Below, in pieces: positions 47,554 through 55,237 of a stretch of 64,000 bases of DNA; position 1 is the stretch's first letter, and every line of letters starts with the position of its first letter. Made by a program: the position numbers and the translations under genes. The stretch is from a virus, in IMG/VR virus record IMGVR_UViG_3300025417_000018, positions 1-64,000 of that record; one strand, written 5' to 3'. Under the pieces are notes generated by a model. That model worked only from the letters and a program-made list of their open reading frames with translations. It did no database searches and was not told the origin of the DNA.

Positions 47554-48813
47554 ATGGCATATTCGATTAATAAATTCAATGGGCAACCACTAACTACCAT
47601 TGCAGACGGTACTATCAACACAAATAGTACATCACTATACGGGTTACCCGGTCGTAATTATGCTGGTTATGGTAACGTTTTAGATACAAACTTTGTTTGG
47701 CTAACTGAGAATTTTGCCAATGCAAGTCCTCCTCCTAACCCATTACAGGGCCAATTATGGTTTAATACAAATAATAACACACTAAATGTTTGCCCTACAG
47801 ACTATATCACCAATGCAAATGCTTGGTTGACATTAGCACAATCAGGTAGTTCAGGAACAACAACTTTTGGCACACTACAAGTTACAGGAAATTTAACAGC
47901 AAACAATGCTACAATCACTAATGCATTGGCAGCTGACACAATTACAGTACGTTTAGCAACTGTAACAAGCAATGCAAGTATTGCAAACGCAAACGTTACA
48001 ACAGGTAATATTGGATCATTATACACACAATTTATCAGTACTGGTTCACCATCTACAACAGGTAACATTGTTGGTGCTTGGACAGTTAATGGTTCAGCTT
48101 CACTAAATTCTCAGGGAGGAACCGCAGTATATATCACTGGTGGTAATTTATTGATAGGTAATGTAAATAGCCAAGGTGGCGGTAATATTGGTATTAGAAC
48201 AGATAACTATTATTATGCAAATGGTACACCTGTCAGCTTTGCAGGTACCTATAATAATGGTAACGTGTATGATTATTTGACAGGTAGCAACTCAGTATCA
48301 CGTTTTAGTGGTTCGATTAGCGTTGCAAGTGTCACTACAGCAAACATTACAACTGGTGGAAATACAATTGCTGGTGCGCTTACTGGTAATTTTACATTAA
48401 CAACAGGTTCAAGGTTACAAGCAACATACGCTGACTTAGCAGAACGTTTTGAAGCTGACCAAGAATATGAAGTTGGTACAGTAGTTGAAATAGGCGGAGA
48501 AAAAGAAATCACCGCAGTTAAATTGGATTTAAGCGACAATGTATTTGGTGTAGTTTCAAATACAGCGGCATATTTAATGAATCAAGCCGCAGGTTCAGAT
48601 AAAACCCACCCTCCTATAGCACTCGCCGGTAGAGTAGAAGTTAAAGCAATTGGTCAAGTTAAGAAGGCTGACAGATTAGTAAGTGCAGGCAATGGCATTG
48701 CACGTGCCGCAAAAGCAGGGGAAGCTACACCATTCAACTCAATAGGTCGTGCATTAGCAGACAAAACCACAGACGAAATTGGTTTGGTTCTAGCAATCGT
48801 ATCAATTAAATAA
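47554..48813 (+). CDS. Tail fibre-like protein with C-terminal self-assembly/peptidase-like domain
   Basis: A 419-residue protein. The N-terminus (MAYSINKFNGQPLTTIADGT, then LWFNTNNNTLNV near residue 70) is a common attachment domain of marine phage fibres. Residues 95-300 are a Thr/Asn/Gly-rich stalk with collagen-like or beta-repeat character. Residues about 305-419 (ATYADLAERFEADQEYEVGT, then VVEIGGEKEITAV, DNVFGVVSNTAAYLM, HPPIALAGRVEVKAIGQVKK) form a compact beta domain found at the end of fibres, similar to Peptidase_G2-type self-cleaving or trimerising domains. No catalytic residue can be assigned with confidence. Confidence 0.65.
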   Translation: MAYSINKFNGQPLTTIADGTINTNSTSLYGLPGRNYAGYGNVLDTNFVWLTENFANASPPPNPLQGQLWFNTNNNTLNVCPTDYITNANAWLTLAQSGSSGTTTFGTLQVTGNLTANNATITNALAADTITVRLATVTSNASIANANVTTGNIGSLYTQFISTGSPSTTGNIVGAWTVNGSASLNSQGGTAVYITGGNLLIGNVNSQGGGNIGIRTDNYYYANGTPVSFAGTYNNGNVYDYLTGSNSVSRFSGSISVASVTTANITTGGNTIAGALTGNFTLTTGSRLQATYADLAERFEADQEYEVGTVVEIGGEKEITAVKLDLSDNVFGVVSNTAAYLMNQAAGSDKTHPPIALAGRVEVKAIGQVKKADRLVSAGNGIARAAKAGEATPFNSIGRALADKTTDEIGLVLAIVSIK

Positions 48814-48831
48814 TAAAAGGATTAATAAAAC

Positions 48832-49785
48832 ATGTCATACGCACAATACGGAACAATTCAAGCTAGTGACTATAATGCACTAGTAGGTGGCGATCCTGTC
48901 ACTACATCAGGTGCATTAAACACAGTATGGGCAACCGGCGGCTCAACCGCAGGTTATGGTCAAACTGCATTAGCAAACGTATCTGCAGGTAATTCAGTTT
49001 TTGCTAGTGATTGGGCTAACTTAGTTAATAAAACTTCTAATGCCGCTTCACATCAAGGCACAAGTATCACAGCAGTTACTGCTCCAGTTGTGGGCGGTGT
49101 TATTACTTATTTGTCAGCTATCCCTACAAACTTAACATCAATCTATTCACCTAGATTAAATGCAGCCAGTCAAGGAACCACTGTTGCTAACACAGCAACT
49201 TATGGTAGTACTTGGTCAACTGCATTGACATTTACTCACACAATTACTTTTGCAAACGGTGATGCCGCACGGTATTTCTTTAACTCAGGTGGACAATTAA
49301 AAATTACATGTAGTAATCCAAATAATACTTCGGGTATTAACTTACTAATGAACCAATTAGCAAGTAACGTTGGTACAATTGTAATAAGCGCACCTAGTTC
49401 AGGTACAGCAACAATTGCAAGTACATCGTATAGCGGTGTTCAAAAAGTTGGTGGAGGTGGTAATTCACCAACTGTATTAACAAATAACGGATATTATGCA
49501 TTAACAACAAGCAATGCTAACGTGTTTACACAAACAGCGACAGGTAGCCCTTCAGGTTATGTAAACACATTTATTCGTGTTGTTGCTAAATCAAATGGTA
49601 CGCAAGGTTCACACAGTGACACAGGTAGTGTTATTACTTTATACACAATTTGGGACGAGATTCCTGGTGGCTTAACTGTTGGTACAGGTTCTGCTACAAC
49701 AGTAACAGCAGTTGTTCCAGAAACAACATACTTAAGTAATACTTGGGGTACAATTACTGTAACCGGTACTGTTTCGGGTTCATAA
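48832..49785 (+). CDS. Virion structural protein (fibre/appendage)
   Basis: A 317-residue protein starting MSYAQYGTIQASDYNALVGG, a pattern known from unassigned virion proteins in marine T4-like phages. Residues 45-80 (AGYGQTALANVSAGNSVFAS, then DWANLVNKTSNAASHQG) are the helical head domain; the rest is beta-rich, Ser/Thr/Asn/Gly-heavy and ends LSNTWGTITVTGTVSGS. No catalytic motif. Ribosome site AAAGGA. It is the last structural gene before the modification operon, probably part of a fibre or decoration. Confidence 0.55.
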   Translation: MSYAQYGTIQASDYNALVGGDPVTTSGALNTVWATGGSTAGYGQTALANVSAGNSVFASDWANLVNKTSNAASHQGTSITAVTAPVVGGVITYLSAIPTNLTSIYSPRLNAASQGTTVANTATYGSTWSTALTFTHTITFANGDAARYFFNSGGQLKITCSNPNNTSGINLLMNQLASNVGTIVISAPSSGTATIASTSYSGVQKVGGGGNSPTVLTNNGYYALTTSNANVFTQTATGSPSGYVNTFIRVVAKSNGTQGSHSDTGSVITLYTIWDEIPGGLTVGTGSATTVTAVVPETTYLSNTWGTITVTGTVSGS

Positions 49786-49810
49786 TTTTTATAATGTCTT
49801 TGTGTTAATC

Positions 49811-49818
49811 TATAAATA
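49811..49818 (+). promoter_or_regulatory. Perfect T4-type late promoter TATAAATA before the modification operon
   Basis: TCTATAAATACTC carries the full T4 late octamer. It lies 19 bases before the ATG of the 101-residue gene, with AGGAGAG between. It is the only perfect octamer I found among the candidate late promoters. Confidence 0.7.
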
Positions 49819-49837
49819 CTCATAGGAGAGTATATAC

Positions 49838-50143
49838 ATGGACACAAAGACATTAATTAACGAAGCCAAAGCACGTTTCAATCATAACTCAGCCAAAGCC
49901 TATTTAAAAGACAAATACGACAGCAAACTTATTGTTGCCGAACAAAATGGTCTTTGGCGTGCTGATTTAACAACCATCAATTTTTTGAATTCAAGCAAGT
50001 CAAAAGAAGTAATTCTTATTGACACTTTTAACAATCCTGTCAAAGTAGACAGAAAAACATTGTTAGCCAAATTACAAGATACTTATACAACAGTAATGAG
50101 TGATTGGCACGATGAATGGACAGAACTAGAGAATAACAGATGA
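49838..50143 (+). CDS. Small conserved protein heading the modification operon
   Basis: A 101-residue protein of unknown function. Visible order: basic helix MDTKTLINEAKARFNHNSAK, a beta-rich centre with LIVAEQNGLWRADLTTINF and VILIDTFNNPVKVDRKTLL, and a C-terminal helix with the acidic/aromatic motif MSDWHDEWTELE. I recall relatives upstream of radical SAM or glycosyltransferase genes in pelagiphages, but there is no functional clue. It is expressed first from the perfect late promoter, and its stop overlaps the next start by four bases. Possibly a partner that recognises the substrate (inference). Confidence 0.5.
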   Translation: MDTKTLINEAKARFNHNSAKAYLKDKYDSKLIVAEQNGLWRADLTTINFLNSSKSKEVILIDTFNNPVKVDRKTLLAKLQDTYTTVMSDWHDEWTELENNR

Positions 50144-50943
50144 GCCAAGGGGTACTATTATTCGCCTTTAATAGTCCAAAATACAATTATTACGAAATGG
50201 CAGTGGCTACTGCTAAACGTATTAATCACTTTTTGGGACTTCCAGTTACATTGGTAACGGATGAAGAGTCATTGCCACAAAATCAAACTTATATTTTTGA
50301 TAATACCATTATAACCACAGCCGATAAAACCAATAGTCGTGAATGGGGTGTGTGGATGAATAAAGGTAGATTTCGTGCTTATGACTTAAGTCCATATGAT
50401 GAAACAATACTATTGGACACAGATTACATGGTTAATTCAGATAAGTTGTTAAAACTTTTTGAATTGCCAACAGATTTTTGTTGCCATGATTCTACTAGTT
50501 TTTTAATGCATCCAAACTCTGACCAAGACATGATTAGCGTATATAGTTTTAAGACTATGTGGGCAACTGTTGTAATGTTCAAAAAGACAAATCGTGCTAA
50601 ACAAATATTTGAATGTTTAGAAATGATTCAATCTAATTACGACCACTATGCAACATTGCACGGTTTTATTTCTATTACATTTAGAAATGATTATGCACTA
50701 ACATTAGCCGCACGTATTACCAATGGTCATACTTCTCCTACCGAAGATATTATTCCATGGAATTTGGTACACGTTGGTAAAAACACAAGTGTATACAGAA
50801 ACAATGATGATGAATTCAACACAGAATATACCGTTATGTTTGATAACTGGACTAAAGGAAAAATTCGTAAAGAATATTCAATGGTTAAAGATACAGACTT
50901 TCACATGATGAACAAAGATAATTTTATGGAGCTTATAGCATGA
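50140..50943 (+). CDS. Glycosyltransferase-like protein (GT-A fold), copy 1
   Basis: A 267-residue protein with a Rossmann-like N-terminus (GVLLFAFNSPKYNYYEMAVA), an LVTDEESLP turn, and the probable metal-binding DxD at Asp93-Thr94-Asp95 in ILLDTDYMVNS, the typical position in GT-A nucleotide-sugar transferases. The next gene is its apparent paralogue. ATGA overlap with the preceding gene gives translational coupling. Sugar and acceptor are not predictable. The alternative is a nucleotidyl-binding protein without transferase activity. Confidence 0.65.
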   Translation: MSQGVLLFAFNSPKYNYYEMAVATAKRINHFLGLPVTLVTDEESLPQNQTYIFDNTIITTADKTNSREWGVWMNKGRFRAYDLSPYDETILLDTDYMVNSDKLLKLFELPTDFCCHDSTSFLMHPNSDQDMISVYSFKTMWATVVMFKKTNRAKQIFECLEMIQSNYDHYATLHGFISITFRNDYALTLAARITNGHTSPTEDIIPWNLVHVGKNTSVYRNNDDEFNTEYTVMFDNWTKGKIRKEYSMVKDTDFHMMNKDNFMELIA

Positions 50944-51689
50944 GTAAAGGGTTTGTAATCATGGCTCAGGATACCGAGCAAACAAAATATACAAAATGTG
51001 CTGAAGCATTAAGTAAAAGCATACTACGTGTAATGCCTAATGCAAATATTACAATTATAACCAGTGATATGTTACCATATGGAGATTTAGGTGGATATCA
51101 AAATGATTGGCAAGTATATGAGGCTAGCCCATATGATGAAACAATCAAATTAGAAAGTGACATGTATATACCACGCAGTATAGAGCACTGGTGGGATATT
51201 TTGGCATTACAAGATGTTGTTGTATCAACTACAATTAGAAATTACAAACAAGAAATTTCAGATGCAAGAACCTACCGTAGATTTATTGATGATAATAAAT
51301 TACCAGATGTATACAATGCCATAACATACTTTAAAAAATCTGACACAGCAAAAGCATTTTTTGAAGTTGTTAAAGATGTATTTGAAAATTGGGAAACGTA
51401 TAAAGCTACACTAAGATGTAAACCGCAAGAAGAAGTTAGTACAGATTGGGCATATGCTATTGCATGTCATATTGTAGGAGTTGAAAAAACAACATTACCT
51501 TCATTTAATGAAATGAGTATGGTACACATGAAACAGTTTGTAAACAACAACCCAACTGAAAATTGGACAGACACATTTGTGTACGAATGTTTACCAAACC
51601 AAATTAGAGTGCAAACAGTATCACAACAATATCCATTTCACTATCATATTAAGAATTTTTCTGATAAAATACTGGAAAGCATAAAATGA
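50940..51689 (+). CDS. Glycosyltransferase-like protein (GT-A fold), copy 2, ExD variant
   Basis: A 249-residue paralogue of the preceding protein: GFVIMAQDTEQTKYTKCAEA, TIITSDMLPYG, then DETIKLESDMYIP in which Asp-Thr-Asp is replaced by Glu72-Ser73-Asp74. The shared SPYDETI segment before it aligns the two proteins exactly. It still has a conserved central helix, TYRRFIDDNKLPDVYNA and later EVSTDWAYAIACHIVG. The altered motif could change metal use or signal a non-catalytic partner. ATGA overlap at both ends. Confidence 0.6.
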   Translation: MSKGFVIMAQDTEQTKYTKCAEALSKSILRVMPNANITIITSDMLPYGDLGGYQNDWQVYEASPYDETIKLESDMYIPRSIEHWWDILALQDVVVSTTIRNYKQEISDARTYRRFIDDNKLPDVYNAITYFKKSDTAKAFFEVVKDVFENWETYKATLRCKPQEEVSTDWAYAIACHIVGVEKTTLPSFNEMSMVHMKQFVNNNPTENWTDTFVYECLPNQIRVQTVSQQYPFHYHIKNFSDKILESIK

Positions 51690-52057
51690 CAGTCAGATAC
51701 GTAAAAGACAAAAACGCAGATTTTCTTATTGTTTGGGAACCACCTGTTATGGTGCCTCCCGAATTTAGATTATATTATGACGATAAAGGTAATGTTATTT
51801 CATATGTAGGAGATAAATCCTGCCATATTGAAGGTGGTAACTATATTGTTATCGATAAACAAACATTTGCCGAAGCCCGTCATGATATAAAAGTTATTGA
51901 TGGTAGAATTTCAACAGCGAAAGCAGATGCTGTTGTTTATAAATTAATGCCAAGCAATGACGGAATCAGTTGTTATAGCGAGGATGTAAGTATCGTAGTT
52001 GACGAATCATTTAATGATAAAATGAAATGGAAACTTACTATATATGAACTCGGATGA
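51686..52057 (+). CDS. Small conserved protein, 123 residues
   Basis: Unknown function. Notable features: KDKNADFLIVWEPPVMVPPE, then FRLYYDDKGNVISYVGDKSC and GNYIVIDKQTFAEARHDIKV. I recall relatives in marine T4-like phages beside radical SAM genes, as short beta-rich proteins. It overlaps both neighbours (four bases upstream, 14 downstream), which makes stoichiometric co-production with the transferases likely. No signal peptide or membrane segment. Confidence 0.5.
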   Translation: MTVRYVKDKNADFLIVWEPPVMVPPEFRLYYDDKGNVISYVGDKSCHIEGGNYIVIDKQTFAEARHDIKVIDGRISTAKADAVVYKLMPSNDGISCYSEDVSIVVDESFNDKMKWKLTIYELG

Positions 52058-52997
52058 TATTATTGATGTAGCAGACTTAGATTGCATTTATCTTAGTTAT
52101 GATGAACCACAGAAAGAAGAATTCTGGTTAAAGATTAAAAACATGGTACCTTGGGCCAAACGTGTTGACGGTGTCAAAGGTAGTGATGCCGCACATAAAG
52201 CCGCAGGTGAAGCCAGTGAAACAGAACGTTTTATTCTTATTGATGGCGATAATATGCCACAAGAAAATTTCTTCAACATTCAACTAGATTTTACTGATAA
52301 AGAGGAAACATTTAAAAAAGCACAGTTTCGTTGGAAAGCTATCAATGCTATCAATGGGTTACGTTATGGTAACGGTGGTATGAGTAGTTGGACAAAAACA
52401 TACGTGCGTGAAATGCAAACACATGAAAATCAAACAGAAGGTGATATAACACGTATTGCTGATTTTTGTTTAGATAGTAAAGATAATCTATACTGGGCTA
52501 TGCATGATTGTTATTCAACTACATATCCAAATCAAACTCCCTTCCAAGCATGGCGTGCTGGATTCCGTGAAGGTGTTAAGATGTGTTTAGACAAAGGTGC
52601 GGTACCCTCAGTAGATGTATTCAAAGAAACTGTAGCCATGCGTAATATGAATAATCTAACAATTTGGCATAACATTGGATTAGATGCCGAAAACGGAGAA
52701 TGGGCAATCATGGGCGCACGTATGGGAACGTACATGACAATGCTGACTGACTGGAATCATATTGAAGTTCAATGGTTTGATAACTATCTTGCAATGTGGG
52801 AAAATGTTAAAAATGAAGATCCATTACAGTTAATTAAAAAGTACGGAGATGATTTAAGTGCTAAGTTAGGTTTACCTATGTGTATGCATACCGCAGAACA
52901 AAGTAAGTTTTTCAAACGCCACTATAAAGCAGATGCACGTAATTTAGGACCATTGGTAACAGAAATGGAAGTCATTCGCAGAATCGAAGGTTGGTGA
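52044..52997 (+). CDS. Glycosyltransferase-like protein (GT-A fold), third type
   Basis: A 317-residue protein with a likely DxD at Asp67-Gly68-Asp69 (FILIDGDNMP), preceded by a nucleotide-binding-like N-terminus (DCIYLSYDEPQ, VPWAKRVDGVKG). The middle contains RWKAINAINGLRYGNGGMSS and HDCYSTTYPNQTPFQAWRAG; the C-terminal third is helical. Little similarity to the two upstream transferases, so an independent recruit. The DG-DN turn and the aromatic-rich central part are also seen in unassigned phage transferases. The start overlaps the previous gene by 14 bases. Confidence 0.55.
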   Translation: MNSDDIIDVADLDCIYLSYDEPQKEEFWLKIKNMVPWAKRVDGVKGSDAAHKAAGEASETERFILIDGDNMPQENFFNIQLDFTDKEETFKKAQFRWKAINAINGLRYGNGGMSSWTKTYVREMQTHENQTEGDITRIADFCLDSKDNLYWAMHDCYSTTYPNQTPFQAWRAGFREGVKMCLDKGAVPSVDVFKETVAMRNMNNLTIWHNIGLDAENGEWAIMGARMGTYMTMLTDWNHIEVQWFDNYLAMWENVKNEDPLQLIKKYGDDLSAKLGLPMCMHTAEQSKFFKRHYKADARNLGPLVTEMEVIRRIEGW

Positions 52998-52998
52998 T

Positions 52999-53673
52999 AT
53001 GGATTCTAAAAATGTGCTAAACTCTCAACTATTTGATTTAAACAAAAAAGGCACAATAATTATTGGAACTATGCGTTCTGGTTCTAATTTTCTACGTGCA
53101 TTAGTAGGTTCTAGACTAGCAGAGAGTAATATTCCTTATAATGATAATGGTGAGTATTTTACAGATAGATTTGATGTGGAAGGCACCGACGATGAATATT
53201 CATATTTCAACATGGTTGAAAAACTACAAAAAGTAACAGCTAATAACGATAGTTATAGTGTTGGCACAATTGTCTATACAGAATTAGATATGATTTCATG
53301 CAATCCTAGTAGTTTTAAATGGTATAATGATAACTATCATTTAATTAAATTGTATAGAAGAAACTATATAAATCATTTTATGTCACATTGTATTTTTTTG
53401 CATACCAATCGACAATACAAATATGATACTTTTTCGCAACTTGGTATGCCTTTACCAGTTAAGTATGATATACGTGAAATTAATAATTTTATAAAGAAAA
53501 TTCTAGAACTTAATAGATTTCCTTGCGACAATACACTGGTGTATGAAGACATAGAACCTGTGCCAATCGGTGAAGTGGTAAAAAATATATACAATATAAC
53601 TCCTAAAGAATTTTTTGCTGATTATGATAAGTTAGTAGAAATGTTTAATTTATTGGAATACAATGTCGGGTGA
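52999..53673 (+). CDS. Sulfotransferase-like protein
   Basis: Predicted PAPS-dependent sulfotransferase of 224 residues. The 5-prime-phosphosulfate loop is visible at about 21-32 (IIGTMRSGSNFL), the form used by carbohydrate and LPS/Nod-type sulfotransferases. A second segment, LIKLYRRNYINHFMSH near residue 115, resembles the 3-prime-phosphate-binding region. The C-terminus is helical. The next radical SAM gene starts 11 bases before its stop. With the three transferases it suggests assembly of a sulfated glycan, either on the virion or on host surface material. PAPS would come from the host. Confidence 0.65.
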   Translation: MDSKNVLNSQLFDLNKKGTIIIGTMRSGSNFLRALVGSRLAESNIPYNDNGEYFTDRFDVEGTDDEYSYFNMVEKLQKVTANNDSYSVGTIVYTELDMISCNPSSFKWYNDNYHLIKLYRRNYINHFMSHCIFLHTNRQYKYDTFSQLGMPLPVKYDIREINNFIKKILELNRFPCDNTLVYEDIEPVPIGEVVKNIYNITPKEFFADYDKLVEMFNLLEYNVG

Positions 53674-55228
53674 GTACGACCAATATGCTAGAGACATGCG
53701 TGACCGCTTGAATGCGGTCAGTCCATCACTATGTCTCGCAAAATGGCAACAAGTTTCAATACACTTGCCAAGTGGATTAACACAAAGCTGTTACCATCCT
53801 CCTACGCATAAGATTCCACTAGAGTTATTAAAAGATAATCCTAGTGTATTACACAATACACCTATCAAAATACATGAACGCAAACAAATGCTCAACGGTG
53901 AAAGACCTGAGGGTTGTAGTTACTGTTGGAAAGTAGAAGATGCACAAAGTGATGACCCCAAAGGTCACATGAGTGATAGACATTATCGCAGTAGTGAGTG
54001 GTGGAACGCACCAACATTTGACGAAGTAACAACAAATAGTTTTGACTATAATGTTACCCCTCGCTATGTAGAGGTTAATTTTAATCAAGCATGTAATTTC
54101 AAGTGCATGTATTGCAGTCCTCACCTAAGCACAAGTTGGGAAGAAGAAGTTAAAAAACATGGTGGGTATAAATTATCTGACATGACACACAACAACTTAG
54201 AGCATTTGGAGAAAAAGGGACTAATGCCACTTAAGGTTGCGGCTAAAGATAATCCATATGTTGAAGCATTTTGGCAATGGTTTCCTGAGATTTATCGTAA
54301 GTTACGTGTTTTTAGAATGACCGGCGGTGAACCACTCATGGACAAAAACACATTTAAAGTATTAGACTATGTAAATGAAAACCCACATGGTCAACTTGAA
54401 TTAAGTATAACAAGTAACATGTGTCCTCCAGATCAAAAACTATTTGATAAGTTTTTAGAAAAAGTAAAGGCACTAGAAGAATTACGTACATATGAAGACA
54501 AGGAAAACTTTAATGAGTTCAGCGGTAATCATTGGTATGTAGACAAAGGCTTCAAGCACTTTTGGTTGTTTGTATCATTAGATGGATTTGGGGAACAAGC
54601 AGAATATATGCGTACTGGATTAGAGTTTGACAGATTGTTGAACAATGTTCGTACCTTTTTACGTGAAACAAAATACAGCACAGTTAGTTTTATCAATACA
54701 TTCAACATGTTAAGCATTCCCAGCTTACATAAATTTTTAGAAATGATTTTAACACTACGTGAAGAATTTGGTGGACGTGCCCAAACTGAGTTTACAATCG
54801 CACCCGAACAAACTGAAACTGAAAAAGAAAATAATATTGTACACAAAGTTTATAAGCAAAAGAAATATCAACGTGTATTCTTTGACATACCCATTCTACG
54901 TTATCCACCATGGTTCAGCATACAAAATGCAGGAGAATATGGTATCAAAGAAGTAGAACGTTGTTTGAAATATATGGAAGACAACGTACAAGGTGAAGAC
55001 TATTCGGAAACATTCGAAGGATTTAAACCCTATGAGATATTGAAAATCAAGCGAGACCTTGCTATAATGCAAGAATCTTTGCCAGCGGACCAAGTGTCAC
55101 TAAATAAAACTAACTTCTACATGTTTATTAGTGAGTACGATAGACGTAGGCAAACAAATTTTATGGAAATATTTCCAGAACTAAAATGGTACTGGAGAGA
55201 ATGTATTAAAGCGTATACCAAACATTAA
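53663..55228 (+). CDS. N-twitch radical SAM protein 1 (large HPP/CWK class)
   Basis: A 521-residue enzyme of the N-terminal-twitch radical SAM type. Residues 15-95 have auxiliary Cys positions and class motifs: SLCLAKWQQ, SCYHPPTHK, HNTPIKIHERK, then GCSYCWKVED. The radical SAM motif is CNFKCMYC (Cys144, Cys148, Cys151), followed by RMTGGEPLMDK for SAM binding. The C-terminus ends with SEYDRRRQTNFMEIFPEL, a D-x-RR-x(4)-F-x(3)-FPE motif shared by most of the array. Not recognisable as a known biosynthetic enzyme. The start ATG lies inside the sulfotransferase end. Confidence 0.8.
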   Translation: MSGEYDQYARDMRDRLNAVSPSLCLAKWQQVSIHLPSGLTQSCYHPPTHKIPLELLKDNPSVLHNTPIKIHERKQMLNGERPEGCSYCWKVEDAQSDDPKGHMSDRHYRSSEWWNAPTFDEVTTNSFDYNVTPRYVEVNFNQACNFKCMYCSPHLSTSWEEEVKKHGGYKLSDMTHNNLEHLEKKGLMPLKVAAKDNPYVEAFWQWFPEIYRKLRVFRMTGGEPLMDKNTFKVLDYVNENPHGQLELSITSNMCPPDQKLFDKFLEKVKALEELRTYEDKENFNEFSGNHWYVDKGFKHFWLFVSLDGFGEQAEYMRTGLEFDRLLNNVRTFLRETKYSTVSFINTFNMLSIPSLHKFLEMILTLREEFGGRAQTEFTIAPEQTETEKENNIVHKVYKQKKYQRVFFDIPILRYPPWFSIQNAGEYGIKEVERCLKYMEDNVQGEDYSETFEGFKPYEILKIKRDLAIMQESLPADQVSLNKTNFYMFISEYDRRRQTNFMEIFPELKWYWRECIKAYTKH

Positions 55229-55237
55229 GGAAAACAC

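Noticed and set aside
49838-50143. RiPP precursor peptide for the radical SAM enzymes
   Set aside because: The 101-residue product is too large and ordered, with no leader/core pattern or repeated core residues. No other small frame occurs in the operon.
51686-52057. PAAR-type spike tip or accessory carbohydrate-binding protein
   Set aside because: No PAAR residues and no clear aromatic platform; kept as unknown.
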